DNA from: PWND01 sp964601515
GTDB lineage: Bacteria; Bacteroidota; Bacteroidia; Bacteroidales; UBA7960
Direction: 5' to 3'
Assembly (NCBI GenBank): GCA_964601515.1
Contig: CAZRNU010000041.1
Span: 1 to 22,819 of the forward strand
DNA length: 22,819 bases
A program made the translations under genes and the position numbers. This document shows, in pieces, positions 15,975-22,819 of this stretch; positions within the stretch are counted from its first letter, which is position 1, and every line of letters starts with the position of its first letter. The notes under the pieces were generated by a model. The model was not told the DNA's origin and did no database searches. It saw only the letters and a list, made by a program, of their open reading frames with translations.

Positions 15975-17312
15975 TTAGTTGTAGCTTCCTTTTAGGCCGA
16001 CAAAAAGGCCAATATTATTATGAAAATAATTATTATATAACAAAGATGAAGGAGGCACATCAACTTTGTTTCTCATATACTCATATTTAATATTTGAGAA
16101 AAAGCTTATATTAGAGTATAGCTGTTTTTCGAAGCCAATAGAAGCAAAATAACTTATCGCATAATTTTTCCCAAATAAAGTAATGTAATTACCACTGGCG
16201 TTCTGAAGAATATCATTATGATAAACGCTAATAAACCAATATTGAAATTCATTTGCCAAAATAGCATTACCACAGATACCGGCAGACACAACAGGTTGAT
16301 AAGGTAAATTTTTAAATTTTACATTTAAAGACATTGGAGCTTTCAACTGACTCAATCTAAAAACAAATTTATCCTTCCTGTAATGATCCTCAGTCCATAT
16401 TGGTGAAATAATTTCAAATTCTTGCAACTTTGCAGATAAATAAGACAGCCCTAGCCCAACCGAAAAATCATATTCAAAATATTGCTTTCCTATTTCTATT
16501 GAAACCTCAGGCATTATTGTATAACCGGAGGCATAACTACTCCCTACATAATCAAACACTTCAGGAATCAAATCCAGAGCAATATATGTTCCGACAACAC
16601 CTAGTCCGGCATATGATTTTGTAAATAACACTTTATTTCTAACATATTTCTCGTAATCCACATCAATGCATTCATGATACTTCATAAGAGTTTGAGAAAT
16701 ATCATTTGCATTAAATTTGGTTCTTGAAACCCTTTTATTTAAACTCGGACAATCGGCAGTAACAGAGAGCAAAACGTTTATATATTCTTTATTAGCTTTT
16801 GTTTTTTCAGTATTAATTGATTCACTATCTAAAACCATCTGTTCATTATTTTTCAACAGCAAATATGTTTCATGACCGGATTTATGCACATATAAATTGT
16901 CTTTATAACTTAGTAATGATATTTTTCCGTTTAATAACACCTTCAAAAACATTGGCTGTATAGTCTCATTGTTAACACCATTGCTAGTATCAGAGTCTGA
17001 ATTTTTCAAAGCTTCTGACATTTGGACAAAAGCTGCCCTAAATGAAACATCTCCAAATCCGTATTCTTTTATTTCGTATGGAGAATAATCTATTACCTCA
17101 TCCTCAAGTGAATGCTTAAACCTACACTGATAATGATTTTGATACTCTCTTTGGTTTAAAACAAATCCAAAAACTGTATCATTATTGTTATTTATTAAAT
17201 AACCATGAATAAACCCAAATGGAAGATTACTCCCAAATGAGTTTACTGATGCAGACATAATAACAATCCACATAATACCTATTAAGGCAATATATTTAAA
17301 ACTATTGTACAT
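15975..17312 (-). CDS. Predicted outer-membrane barrel protein of unknown function (paralogue 1)
   Basis: This 445-residue protein has an N-terminal hydrophobic signal segment (about 5-27). A domain of about 190 residues follows, with GFIHGYLINNNNDTVFGFV, then FLKVLLNGKISLLSYKDN. A cysteine pair lies in the region TADCPSLNKRV and KYHEC (C188, C215). The remainder consists of alternating polar and hydrophobic strands ending in NIGLFVGLKGSYN, which resembles a small beta-barrel. The same layout recurs in the gene immediately upstream, and similar two-part proteins are common in Bacteroidota. No function is known. It lies 61 bp downstream of its paralogue and has a possible promoter of its own, so it may be read both alone and with it. 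Confidence 0.75.
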   Translation of the reverse strand: MYNSFKYIALIGIMWIVIMSASVNSFGSNLPFGFIHGYLINNNNDTVFGFVLNQREYQNHYQCRFKHSLEDEVIDYSPYEIKEYGFGDVSFRAAFVQMSEALKNSDSDTSNGVNNETIQPMFLKVLLNGKISLLSYKDNLYVHKSGHETYLLLKNNEQMVLDSESINTEKTKANKEYINVLLSVTADCPSLNKRVSRTKFNANDISQTLMKYHECIDVDYEKYVRNKVLFTKSYAGLGVVGTYIALDLIPEVFDYVGSSYASGYTIMPEVSIEIGKQYFEYDFSVGLGLSYLSAKLQEFEIISPIWTEDHYRKDKFVFRLSQLKAPMSLNVKFKNLPYQPVVSAGICGNAILANEFQYWFISVYHNDILQNASGNYITLFGKNYAISYFASIGFEKQLYSNISFFSNIKYEYMRNKVDVPPSSLLYNNYFHNNIGLFVGLKGSYN

Positions 17313-17332
17313 TGCAGAAATTCATTTATTTA

Positions 17333-17362
17333 AAAATATAATAATTTGGTTTTTTGAAACAA
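17333..17362 (-). promoter_or_regulatory. Possible promoter between the paired outer-membrane genes
   Basis: On the minus strand TTG (17362-17360) and TATATTTT (17340-17333) are separated by 19 bp. The -7 element misses the final G of the consensus. It lies 20 bp before the downstream ATG. Confidence 0.4.
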
Positions 17363-17373
17363 TCCATAATTAC

Positions 17374-18492
17374 TTAGAATCTGATAATGCTTGCTTTAAG
17401 TTTTATATACCATGTATTAAAATAATATCCGTCATAAGAGAAAATATATGGCTTATTAAATTCCATGGCTATAAATCTGCTTCTAACATAATAGTACTTT
17501 ATTCCGCCACCAACATTACCCCCATAAAACAATTTTGGAATATCTAGAAAATCTCCCTCTTCATTTATTTGAGCTCCCGAATTTCCCAAAATGGTTTCTC
17601 TTAATTTACTGCCTGAATTAAGATTAATAAAAACTTCAGGACCTAAAAAAATGTATGGAACAATAATATTTGTGTTAAAATTATAAATTGGCGTAACACT
17701 AACATTGACGCCGGATGCATTAAGCCAAAACTCCTGCATCTTGTAAGAGTTTGCAGTTTTAAAATCATATTCAAAACCGGAGTATTCTGCTGAAATCATG
17801 AGGTCAATTCTTGTTTTAGACCATAATGGCATTTCATAAAAAACTCCATATTTCTTAGAAACATCTCCCATTATCATGTGAGTAACAGATGATTTAGGAA
17901 ATGCTTTTAATGTCATAGTCAGATCTGAATTCCCATATGAATAAGCATAACCCAATTGATGCATAGGAATATTAACACAATTTTCATTATTAATAGCCAT
18001 AACAGCAAAGCTTAAATCCAGCATTCTAAATCTCAAATTCGTGATTTGCCTTTTCCATTTCCTATTGCATGCAGGATAATTATCTAGAATAGTTTTACTA
18101 TAGTTTTCTTTTGTAATCTCAATTAATTGATTTGTTTCAAGAAAAAATCTATCCTCATGACCTTTAAGATACAATAGATTAACCCGACCCGAAACGACCA
18201 ACAGCAAAAAAACATTTTGTTTTATATCATTAAAAACAATACTTTTTGAAACATATTTATATCCTTGAGTATCATTAATCTCAGTAACTTGATCTGCAGT
18301 GAAGGTTCTTAAACGGCCGGTTGCATCTTTAACTGACACTAGGCCGGGGGTTTCGTTATTAAAAAATATTTGCCCATCTATTGTTTGTTTTTCTTTAGTA
18401 AGAATAAATCCGTAAGTTTCTTGCTGGGCGAATAGGCTGCTCAGCATGGTTAGACTCATTGTTATAAAACAAAGGAAACTGATTTTGCCCAT
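17374..18492 (-). CDS. Predicted outer-membrane barrel protein of unknown function (paralogue 2)
   Basis: This 372-residue protein has a signal peptide (MGKISFLCFITMSLTMLSSL, likely cleavage after A22 in LFAQQ). An N-terminal domain of about 150 residues follows: GFILTKEKQTIDGQIFFNN, then KYVSKSIVFNDI, then FLLLVVSGRVNLLYLKGHEDRFF. Two cysteines, C142 in YPACNRKW and C172 in NENC, correspond in position to the pair in the neighbouring paralogue and could form a disulfide. The C-terminal half has barrel-like strands and ends in WYIKLKASIIRF, with an aromatic last residue as in many outer-membrane barrels. A good promoter lies directly upstream. The function is unknown. Confidence 0.75.
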   Translation of the reverse strand: MGKISFLCFITMSLTMLSSLFAQQETYGFILTKEKQTIDGQIFFNNETPGLVSVKDATGRLRTFTADQVTEINDTQGYKYVSKSIVFNDIKQNVFLLLVVSGRVNLLYLKGHEDRFFLETNQLIEITKENYSKTILDNYPACNRKWKRQITNLRFRMLDLSFAVMAINNENCVNIPMHQLGYAYSYGNSDLTMTLKAFPKSSVTHMIMGDVSKKYGVFYEMPLWSKTRIDLMISAEYSGFEYDFKTANSYKMQEFWLNASGVNVSVTPIYNFNTNIIVPYIFLGPEVFINLNSGSKLRETILGNSGAQINEEGDFLDIPKLFYGGNVGGGIKYYYVRSRFIAMEFNKPYIFSYDGYYFNTWYIKLKASIIRF

Positions 18493-18520
18493 ATATTATA
18501 TCTTTAATTTGCAAACAATA

Positions 18521-18549
18521 CAAATATATAAACATTATTTACAAAACAA
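18521..18549 (-). promoter_or_regulatory. Promoter of the outer-membrane gene pair
   Basis: On the minus strand TTG (18549-18547) and TATATTTG (18528-18521) are separated by 18 bp. Both match the Bacteroidota consensus, and the -7 element is 28 bp before the ATG. Confidence 0.65.
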
Positions 18550-18563
18550 GAAAACAATTTACT

Positions 18564-19448
18564 CTATCTCCTATTGGCCATATATACACCGGCAAGAATA
18601 ATAGCAATCCACAGCAAGAAAATCAGGAGAAAATTTTCACCGTCTAATATTCCCCAAAGTATTGCAATAATAGGCATAAGGTAAGTTACACTTGAAGCAA
18701 ATACTGCGGTGGTCCTTTTGATTACCTTTACATTTAGAATAACTGCGAAGGAAGTACCAACAAACGATAACACTACGACAAAGCCAAAACTTGAAAAAGC
18801 ATAATTATGAGTTTGCATTATAAAGATAAAATCAGTAAACGCGAGTAAAAATATGGCTGCGGGAAGTCCAATAAATAAAAACGCAATAGATACAATTGTA
18901 AGAGTATCATACTTACTAAGAAACTCTTTAATAATATTCATATTGAGTGCATACATAATTGTTGCAGCAATAATTGCAAGAGAATAAAAGGAATTTACCA
19001 CCAAATTACCATTTGAGCTTGACCACAATAATCCAATTGCTCCAAGCAGACCAATAATAATTCCTAAAATATTAAACCATCTTGCTCTCAGAGAAAAGAA
19101 TGCAACTCCGACAATCAGAGTAAACACAGGAGTAAGCGAGTTTAGAATTCCGGCCATAAGGCTGTCCAGTCTGGTTTGAGCTATAGCAAACAAAAACGCC
19201 GGAATACCATTGCCAAGCAGGCCTGCTATGAAAAATATTTTAAGGTCTTTTCTCTTAACGTTTTTGATTTTACTTATAGCAAAAGGCAATAACACCAATG
19301 AAGATAGAGCAACTCTAAGAGCCCCAACCTGAAGTGGAGAAAAAGCTACTAGCCCCCTTTTTATAAAAATAAAAGAACTGCCCCAAACGAAAGTTAGAAA
19401 AATAAGAGTTGCCCAATCGATAAACTTCGGGCGATTATCTGTATTCAA
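18564..19448 (-). CDS. EamA/DMT-family inner-membrane transporter
   Basis: This 294-residue protein shows about ten hydrophobic segments in two similar halves, as expected for the drug/metabolite transporter superfamily (EamA). Family signatures include WATLIFLTFVWGSSFIFIKRGL at the N-terminus and ALNSLTPVF-like ILNSLTPVFTLIVG in the first half, with TYLMPIIAILWG in the second. Substrates of such proteins range from amino acids to metabolites and cannot be read here. The start appears to be TTG at 19448: an in-frame stop lies at 19497-19499, no ATG or GTG lies between, and the next ATG would remove several helices. The gene is divergent from rpsF and probably monocistronic. Confidence 0.85.
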   Translation of the reverse strand: MNTDNRPKFIDWATLIFLTFVWGSSFIFIKRGLVAFSPLQVGALRVALSSLVLLPFAISKIKNVKRKDLKIFFIAGLLGNGIPAFLFAIAQTRLDSLMAGILNSLTPVFTLIVGVAFFSLRARWFNILGIIIGLLGAIGLLWSSSNGNLVVNSFYSLAIIAATIMYALNMNIIKEFLSKYDTLTIVSIAFLFIGLPAAIFLLAFTDFIFIMQTHNYAFSSFGFVVVLSFVGTSFAVILNVKVIKRTTAVFASSVTYLMPIIAILWGILDGENFLLIFLLWIAIILAGVYMANRR

Positions 19449-19472
19449 TGTTAGAATATATAATGGTACAAT

Positions 19473-19542
19473 GACTTTCGACTTTCGACTTTCGACTTAC
19501 GACTTACGACTGCCGACTTACGACTGCCGACTTACGACTTAG
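19473..19542. repeat. Tandem heptanucleotide repeat array (GACTTAC-type), about ten units
   Basis: Ten consecutive 7-bp units begin at 19473: GACTTTC three times, GACTTAC twice, GACTGCC, GACTTAC, GACTGCC, GACTTAC and GACTTAG. Every unit keeps GACT. The array lies between the EamA gene and the rpsF promoter and encodes nothing. It is much more G+C rich than the flanks. Confidence 0.95.
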
Positions 19543-19576
19543 CCCCACGAAAGTAATAATTTTTTAATTCGCATAG

Positions 19577-19604
19577 TTTGGTTCAATAAAATTTCATATC
19601 TTTG
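19577..19604 (+). promoter_or_regulatory. Promoter of rpsF-rpsR-rplI
   Basis: TTTG (19577-19580) and TATCTTTG (19597-19604) are separated by 16 bp, close to the Bacteroidota -33/-7 arrangement. The -7 match is exact. It implies a leader of about 40 nt before the rpsF ATG at 19653 and excludes the upstream apparent start at 19602. Confidence 0.75.
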
Positions 19605-19652
19605 CCCTCCGTTTTTAATAAAATTTTATTTAACAATCTAAAAATCAATAAA

Positions 19653-20006
19653 ATGTTAAAACAGTACGAAACCGTTTTCATTATGACTCCCGTTTTGTCT
19701 GATGAACAGATGAAGGAAACGGTAAGTAAGTTTCAAAAATTCTTAAAAGAAAAAGGCGCCGAGATCGTTCATGAAGATCACTGGGGCTTACGCAAACTTG
19801 CCTACCCTATCCAGAAAAAATCAACAGGTTTTTATCACCTGATTTATTTCAAGGCAGAAGGTAGCCTAATTGCAGAGTTGGAATTAGAATTTAAGCGTGA
19901 CGAACGCATTATTCGTTTCTTAACTGTATCTCTCGACAAGCACGCTGCTGCGTACAACGAGAAAAGGAGAAAAGACAAAGAGGTACCAACTCCCCAGGAA
20001 TCTTAA
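19653..20006 (+). CDS. rpsF: 30S ribosomal protein S6
   Basis: S6 pairs with S18 on the platform of the small ribosomal subunit. The 117-residue product begins MLKQYETVFIMTPVLSDEQM and contains HEDHWGLRKLAYPIQKKSTGFYHL and RDERIIRFLTVSLDKHA, all characteristic of S6. The ATG at 19653 is used rather than an upstream in-frame ATT/TTG region, because the promoter overlaps that extension. It leads an operon with rpsR (25 bp downstream) and rplI. Confidence 0.98.
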   Translation: MLKQYETVFIMTPVLSDEQMKETVSKFQKFLKEKGAEIVHEDHWGLRKLAYPIQKKSTGFYHLIYFKAEGSLIAELELEFKRDERIIRFLTVSLDKHAAAYNEKRRKDKEVPTPQES

Positions 20007-20031
20007 TTAAAAATTTAAATTTGAATTGATT

Positions 20032-20304
20032 ATGGCAACTCAGCAAAATTCAGAAATAAGATATCTGGCGCCAATCGCAGTTGATATCAAAAAGAAGAAA
20101 TACTGCCGCTTTAAAAAATCGGGCATAAAGTATATTGACTACAAAGACGCGAATTTTCTATTAAAATTCGTAAACGAACAAGGAAAAATTCTTCCTCGTC
20201 GTCTTACAGGTACATCTGTAAAATATCAGCGTAAAGTTTCAAAAGCTATAAAAAGAGCAAGGCATCTGGCTATTTTGCCATTTGTTGCAGACTTATTAAA
20301 ATAA
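20032..20304 (+). CDS. rpsR: 30S ribosomal protein S18
   Basis: S18 binds S6 and 16S rRNA in the small subunit. The 90-residue product has KKKKYCRFKKSGIKYIDYKD and the signature LPRRLTGTSVKYQRKVSKAIKRARHLAILPF. The ATG at 20032 is chosen; an in-frame TTG two codons upstream is unlikely. Its stop codon overlaps the Shine-Dalgarno sequence of rplI, so translation of the two is probably coupled. Confidence 0.98.
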   Translation: MATQQNSEIRYLAPIAVDIKKKKYCRFKKSGIKYIDYKDANFLLKFVNEQGKILPRRLTGTSVKYQRKVSKAIKRARHLAILPFVADLLK

Positions 20305-20316
20305 GGAGGTAAAAAA

Positions 20317-20766
20317 ATGGAAATTATCTTAAGAGAAGACGTTCCTAATTTAGGATTCAAAGACGATATAGTAAAAGTTAAGCCGGGCTATGCACGTAAT
20401 TATCTTATCCCAAAAGGATTGGCAATATTAGCAGTAAGTTCTGAAAAGAAGAAACTAGCTGAAACTATTAAGCAAAGAGCATTCAAAGAAGAAAAAATTA
20501 AAAAAGAAGCTCTTGCTCTTGCAAGCAAAATTCAAGATGTTACTGTTAAAGTTGGCGCAAAAGCCGGAGCATCAGGAAAAATTTTCGGATCAGTAAACTC
20601 GTTGCAAATTGCTGAAGCTATTAAATCACAATTTGATATTGAAATAGATCGTAAGAAAATTGTAGTTGATGGCGAATCAGTAAAAGAAGTTGGCACATAC
20701 ACTGCGAAAGTAAATCTTCACAGAGAAGTAAAATTTGATCTCAAATTTGAAGTTATTGCTGAATAA
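20317..20766 (+). CDS. rplI: 50S ribosomal protein L9
   Basis: L9 is a two-domain protein of the large subunit at the base of the L1 stalk and helps keep the reading frame. The 149 residues show the N-terminal domain signature ILREDVPNLGFKDDIVKVKPGYARNYLIPKGLA, a long connecting helix rich in Lys and Glu, and the C-terminal domain with GKIFGSVNSLQIAEAI. A strong AAGGAGG lies 7 bp before the ATG and overlaps the rpsR stop. It is the last gene of the operon. Confidence 0.98.
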   Translation: MEIILREDVPNLGFKDDIVKVKPGYARNYLIPKGLAILAVSSEKKKLAETIKQRAFKEEKIKKEALALASKIQDVTVKVGAKAGASGKIFGSVNSLQIAEAIKSQFDIEIDRKKIVVDGESVKEVGTYTAKVNLHREVKFDLKFEVIAE

Positions 20767-20788
20767 TTAAAAAAACTGATATATATTT

Positions 20789-20856
20789 AAAGCTCAAATT
20801 TATAAGCTTGATTATGGGAGTCATCTCTTTTCAACTTACATATTTGAGCTTTTTTA
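20789..20856 (+). terminator. Long-loop hairpin terminator after rplI
   Basis: The arms AAAGCTCAAAT (20789-20799) and ATTTGAGCTTT (20842-20852) are perfectly complementary over 11 bp, and the right arm runs into a T-run. The loop is 42 nt, long for an intrinsic terminator. The position 23 bp after the rplI stop supports termination. Confidence 0.75.
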
Positions 20857-20879
20857 TTTGAAATCTTCAATCATATATT

Positions 20880-21644
20880 ATGCTAACTGCCGCAGCTATT
20901 AAAGAAATAAAGTCACTTCAAAATAAAAACACTAGAAAAGAAACAGGATTGTTTGTTGCAGAAGGTGATAAAATTTGCAGAGAAATTCTTAATAGTGAAA
21001 TTAATATTAAAGGTGTATATGCTTTATCTGAATGGATTGAAATACACAAAAATGAACTGAAAGGAATTACAAATAAATTTGTAATTTCAGAAAAAGAGCT
21101 AAGTAGAATTAGTGGTCTAAAAACACCAAACAAAGCCTTAATAGTAGGTAAACTTCCCGAAAAAACAATCAATGACATTGACTTATCCAACACAATTACT
21201 TTAGCATTAGAAAATATTCAAGACCCGGGCAATTTAGGGACAATAATAAGAACAGCCGATTGGTTTGGAATAAAAAATATCATTTGCTCAAAAGATACTG
21301 TAGAGCTAAGCAATCCAAAGGTCATTCAATCTAGCATGGGTTCAATTTTGCGTACATATGTTGTGTATACAAACTTAGAAAGTTTTTTGAGTTCATTAGA
21401 TCAAAGCATAACAACATATGGAGCATTTTTAAATGGAGAAAACATTAAAAACATAACCTTCAACAAAGGATGTATTATATTTTTCGGCAACGAATCAAAA
21501 GGCATTTCTGAAAACTTGTCAAAACTTATTAAAATAAAAACTACAATACCATCCTATAACAACTGCGAATCCGACCCGGGAGCAGAATCATTAAATGTGG
21601 CTATCGCTGTAGCCTCTTATCTCTCGAAAATTAAACTTACATAA
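20880..21644 (+). CDS. TrmH/SpoU-family RNA 2'-O-methyltransferase
   Basis: SpoU-class enzymes methylate ribose 2'-OH groups of rRNA or tRNA with S-adenosylmethionine, using a trefoil-knot fold and working as dimers. The 254 residues show an N-terminal RNA-binding domain (FVAEGDKICREIL, about 25-37). The three class motifs follow: ENIQDPGNLGTIIRTADWFG (111-130), FFGNESKGIS (201-210) and ESLNVAIAVASYL (236-248). Related Bacteroidota proteins are annotated only as TrmH-family, and the modified nucleotide cannot be named. It lies downstream of the rplI terminator with a short gap and no clear consensus promoter. Confidence 0.9.
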   Translation: MLTAAAIKEIKSLQNKNTRKETGLFVAEGDKICREILNSEINIKGVYALSEWIEIHKNELKGITNKFVISEKELSRISGLKTPNKALIVGKLPEKTINDIDLSNTITLALENIQDPGNLGTIIRTADWFGIKNIICSKDTVELSNPKVIQSSMGSILRTYVVYTNLESFLSSLDQSITTYGAFLNGENIKNITFNKGCIIFFGNESKGISENLSKLIKIKTTIPSYNNCESDPGAESLNVAIAVASYLSKIKLT

Positions 21645-21691
21645 TCATATATTAACTTCATACATATATAAATATTTATGATATTTAGGCA

Positions 21692-21725
21692 TTGCAGTAC
21701 CTGAATTGATTTTTTATTATATTTG
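21692..21725 (+). promoter_or_regulatory. Promoter of the hemerythrin gene
   Basis: TATATTTG (21718-21725) matches the -7 consensus exactly and has a TTG (21692-21694) 23 bp upstream. The ATG follows 28 bp after the -7 element. Confidence 0.6.
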
Positions 21726-21753
21726 TAATTATGTTTAATTAAAAAATACAGTT

Positions 21754-22161
21754 ATGAGTTTTATAAAATGGCATCCCGTATTGTACAGCGTAAACATTAC
21801 CGAATTTGACAACCACCATCAAAGATTGGTTGATATTATAAATAAATATCATAAAGCAATGATGGAAGGCAAGGGTATGGATGTTTTGGATGAGATATTT
21901 AGTGAATTAAAAAAATACACGGTTTTTCATTTCAAAGCAGAAGAGGAAAAAATGTTATCTATCAAATACCCTTATTATGAATCTCACAAAAAAGAACATG
22001 ATAAACTAATTGCTCGTATGCAAGAATTATCTGTTAGAGCTGAAGATAGAGAAAAACTTGTTACAATAGATACCTTTAAATTTTTAAAGGATTGGTTATT
22101 CACTCACATTAGCAGAGTAGACAAACAATTGGGAGAATATATCACTAACAATAAAGTATAA
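21754..22161 (+). CDS. Bacteriohemerythrin
   Basis: Hemerythrins bind O2 at a non-heme di-iron centre in a four-helix bundle. The single-domain bacterial forms are thought to store, deliver or sense oxygen. This 135-residue protein retains the full ligand set expected for the family: H22 in EFDNHHQRL, H59 and E63 in HFKAEEE, H78 and H82 in ESHKKEHD, H118 in THI and D123 in RVDK. The opening WHPVLYSVNI is also typical. There is no signal peptide, so it is cytoplasmic. It has its own promoter and a downstream terminator, so it is probably monocistronic. In an organism with Tpx it fits a microaerobic or oxygen-tolerant anaerobic lifestyle, but that is inference. Confidence 0.93.
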   Translation: MSFIKWHPVLYSVNITEFDNHHQRLVDIINKYHKAMMEGKGMDVLDEIFSELKKYTVFHFKAEEEKMLSIKYPYYESHKKEHDKLIARMQELSVRAEDREKLVTIDTFKFLKDWLFTHISRVDKQLGEYITNNKV

Positions 22162-22184
22162 AAAACAGTAAAAAATCAATTTAC

Positions 22185-22226
22185 AGGGAGCTTAAAAATA
22201 TTAAATTTATAAGCTCCTTTGTTTTT
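22185..22226 (+). terminator. Terminator after the hemerythrin gene
   Basis: GGAGCTTA (22187-22194) and TAAGCTCC (22210-22217) form a perfect 8-bp stem with a 15-nt loop. TTTGTTTTT follows. Confidence 0.85.
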
Positions 22227-22228
22227 AT

Positions 22229-22236
22229 TAAATTTG
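22229..22236 (+). promoter_or_regulatory. Candidate -7 element for the TPR gene at the window end
   Basis: TAAATTTG is an exact TAnnTTTG match 32 bp before the ATG at 22269. No -33 TTTG is clear, because that position is occupied by the preceding terminator. Confidence 0.45.
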
Positions 22237-22268
22237 CAAGTTCAACTTATAAAGGCTTGGCAATTATC

Positions 22269-22819
22269 ATGAAAATAAAAACAATTTTAAATTTCTACAT
22301 CGTTATTATTATGTTGGCATTTGCTACAAATATAAATGCCAACAGCAAAGCAGATTCATTAAAAATTCTATTACAAAAGGCTGAAAATGACTCGATAAGA
22401 AGCAGCTTGCTTTTAGATATCGGTGATTCTTTTGGTTATGGACTTCCTGACTCCGGATTGATATACTACCACCAAAGCTTAGCCATTTCACAAAAAAGAG
22501 GTTTCAAGAGGCAAGAAGCTATGGCATTGCTCAATATTGGAATTTCTTTTCATTACAAGGGTTCTCTAGACAATGCACTTGAATATTACCAAAAGGCATT
22601 GGTAATCAGGCAGGAATTAGGCGATAAACTTGGGATGGCCAGATCTTACAATAATATGGGAATTATTTATAGAATTCATGGCGATTATGATAAAGCTATT
22701 GATGCATTTGAGAAATGTCTGGAAATTTATGAAGAAGTTGAAGACTCGGATGCTTTATCACGAGCATATAATAATCTGGGAATTGTTTTTCACGACATGG
22801 GTAATTATGATAAATCTGT
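22269..22819 (+). CDS. Exported tetratricopeptide-repeat protein, N-terminal part (cut by window end)
   Basis: An open frame runs from an ATG at 22269 to the end of the window without a stop (183 codons). The protein starts with a signal peptide (MKIKTILNFYIVIIMLAFAT, likely cleavage in NINANS). Tandem TPR units of the Kinesin-light-chain type follow: SLDNALEYYQKALVIRQELGD, MARSYNNMGIIYRIHGDYDKAIDAFEKCLEIYEE, then SRAYNNLGIVFHDMGNYDKS. In Bacteroidota such a beginning is often the sensor part of a membrane histidine kinase or a LuxR-type regulator, but the deciding C-terminus lies outside the window. Identification as an exported TPR protein is good; the class is open. Confidence 0.8.
   Translation, partial: MKIKTILNFYIVIIMLAFATNINANSKADSLKILLQKAENDSIRSSLLLDIGDSFGYGLPDSGLIYYHQSLAISQKRGFKRQEAMALLNIGISFHYKGSLDNALEYYQKALVIRQELGDKLGMARSYNNMGIIYRIHGDYDKAIDAFEKCLEIYEEVEDSDALSRAYNNLGIVFHDMGNYDKS

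Noticed and set aside
19473..19542. CRISPR array
   Set aside because: The units are only 7 bp and directly adjacent, with no spacers and no cas genes in the window.

Overview
The window looks like the chromosome of a member of the Bacteroidota, probably a Bacteroidales relative. By eye it is about two-thirds A+T. Ribosome binding sites are mostly weak, and many genes are preceded by the TAnnTTTG -7 element typical of this phylum (for example 7534-7541, 19597-19604, 21718-21725). Every gene with a recognisable family fits that lineage. No tRNA, rRNA, CRISPR array, prophage or complete insertion sequence was seen.

Layout. 1-1500: the 3' end of dnaK and a convergent thiol peroxidase share a bidirectional terminator. 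1525-5330: a UbiD-family decarboxylase runs stop-to-stop into a leftward operon of a SiaC-like phosphoprotein, a stand-alone DnaB/RecA-fold ATPase and a ferredoxin-like DUF2148 protein. 5331-7420: a divergent regulatory block holds a MerR regulator with a CarH/LitR-type cobalamin-binding region, followed by an ECF sigma factor. A dyad that could be an operator overlaps the MerR promoter. 7421-8842: aspartate kinase, preceded by heptanucleotide repeats and a near-perfect promoter. 8859-15801: a long leftward series of rplU, rpmA, serS, a periplasmic TPR protein, ksgA, a degenerate PP2C/LysM membrane protein and a D-2-hydroxyacid dehydrogenase. 15975-18492: two tandem paralogous outer-membrane barrel proteins of unknown function. 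18564-19448: an EamA transporter. 19449-20766: a ten-unit heptanucleotide repeat array, then the rpsF-rpsR-rplI ribosomal operon. 20880-22819: a TrmH/SpoU rRNA methyltransferase, a bacteriohemerythrin, and the start of an exported TPR protein cut by the window edge.

Most of the window is housekeeping: translation, protein folding, peroxide defence, the aspartate pathway and possibly serine metabolism. The less ordinary parts are the cobalamin-type MerR/ECF pair with its candidate operator, the SiaC/DnaB-like/DUF2148 operon, the PP2C-like protein lacking key metal ligands, the paired outer-membrane proteins, and the heptanucleotide arrays upstream of two promoters. None of these is proven to be a new system. 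They are the places worth testing.
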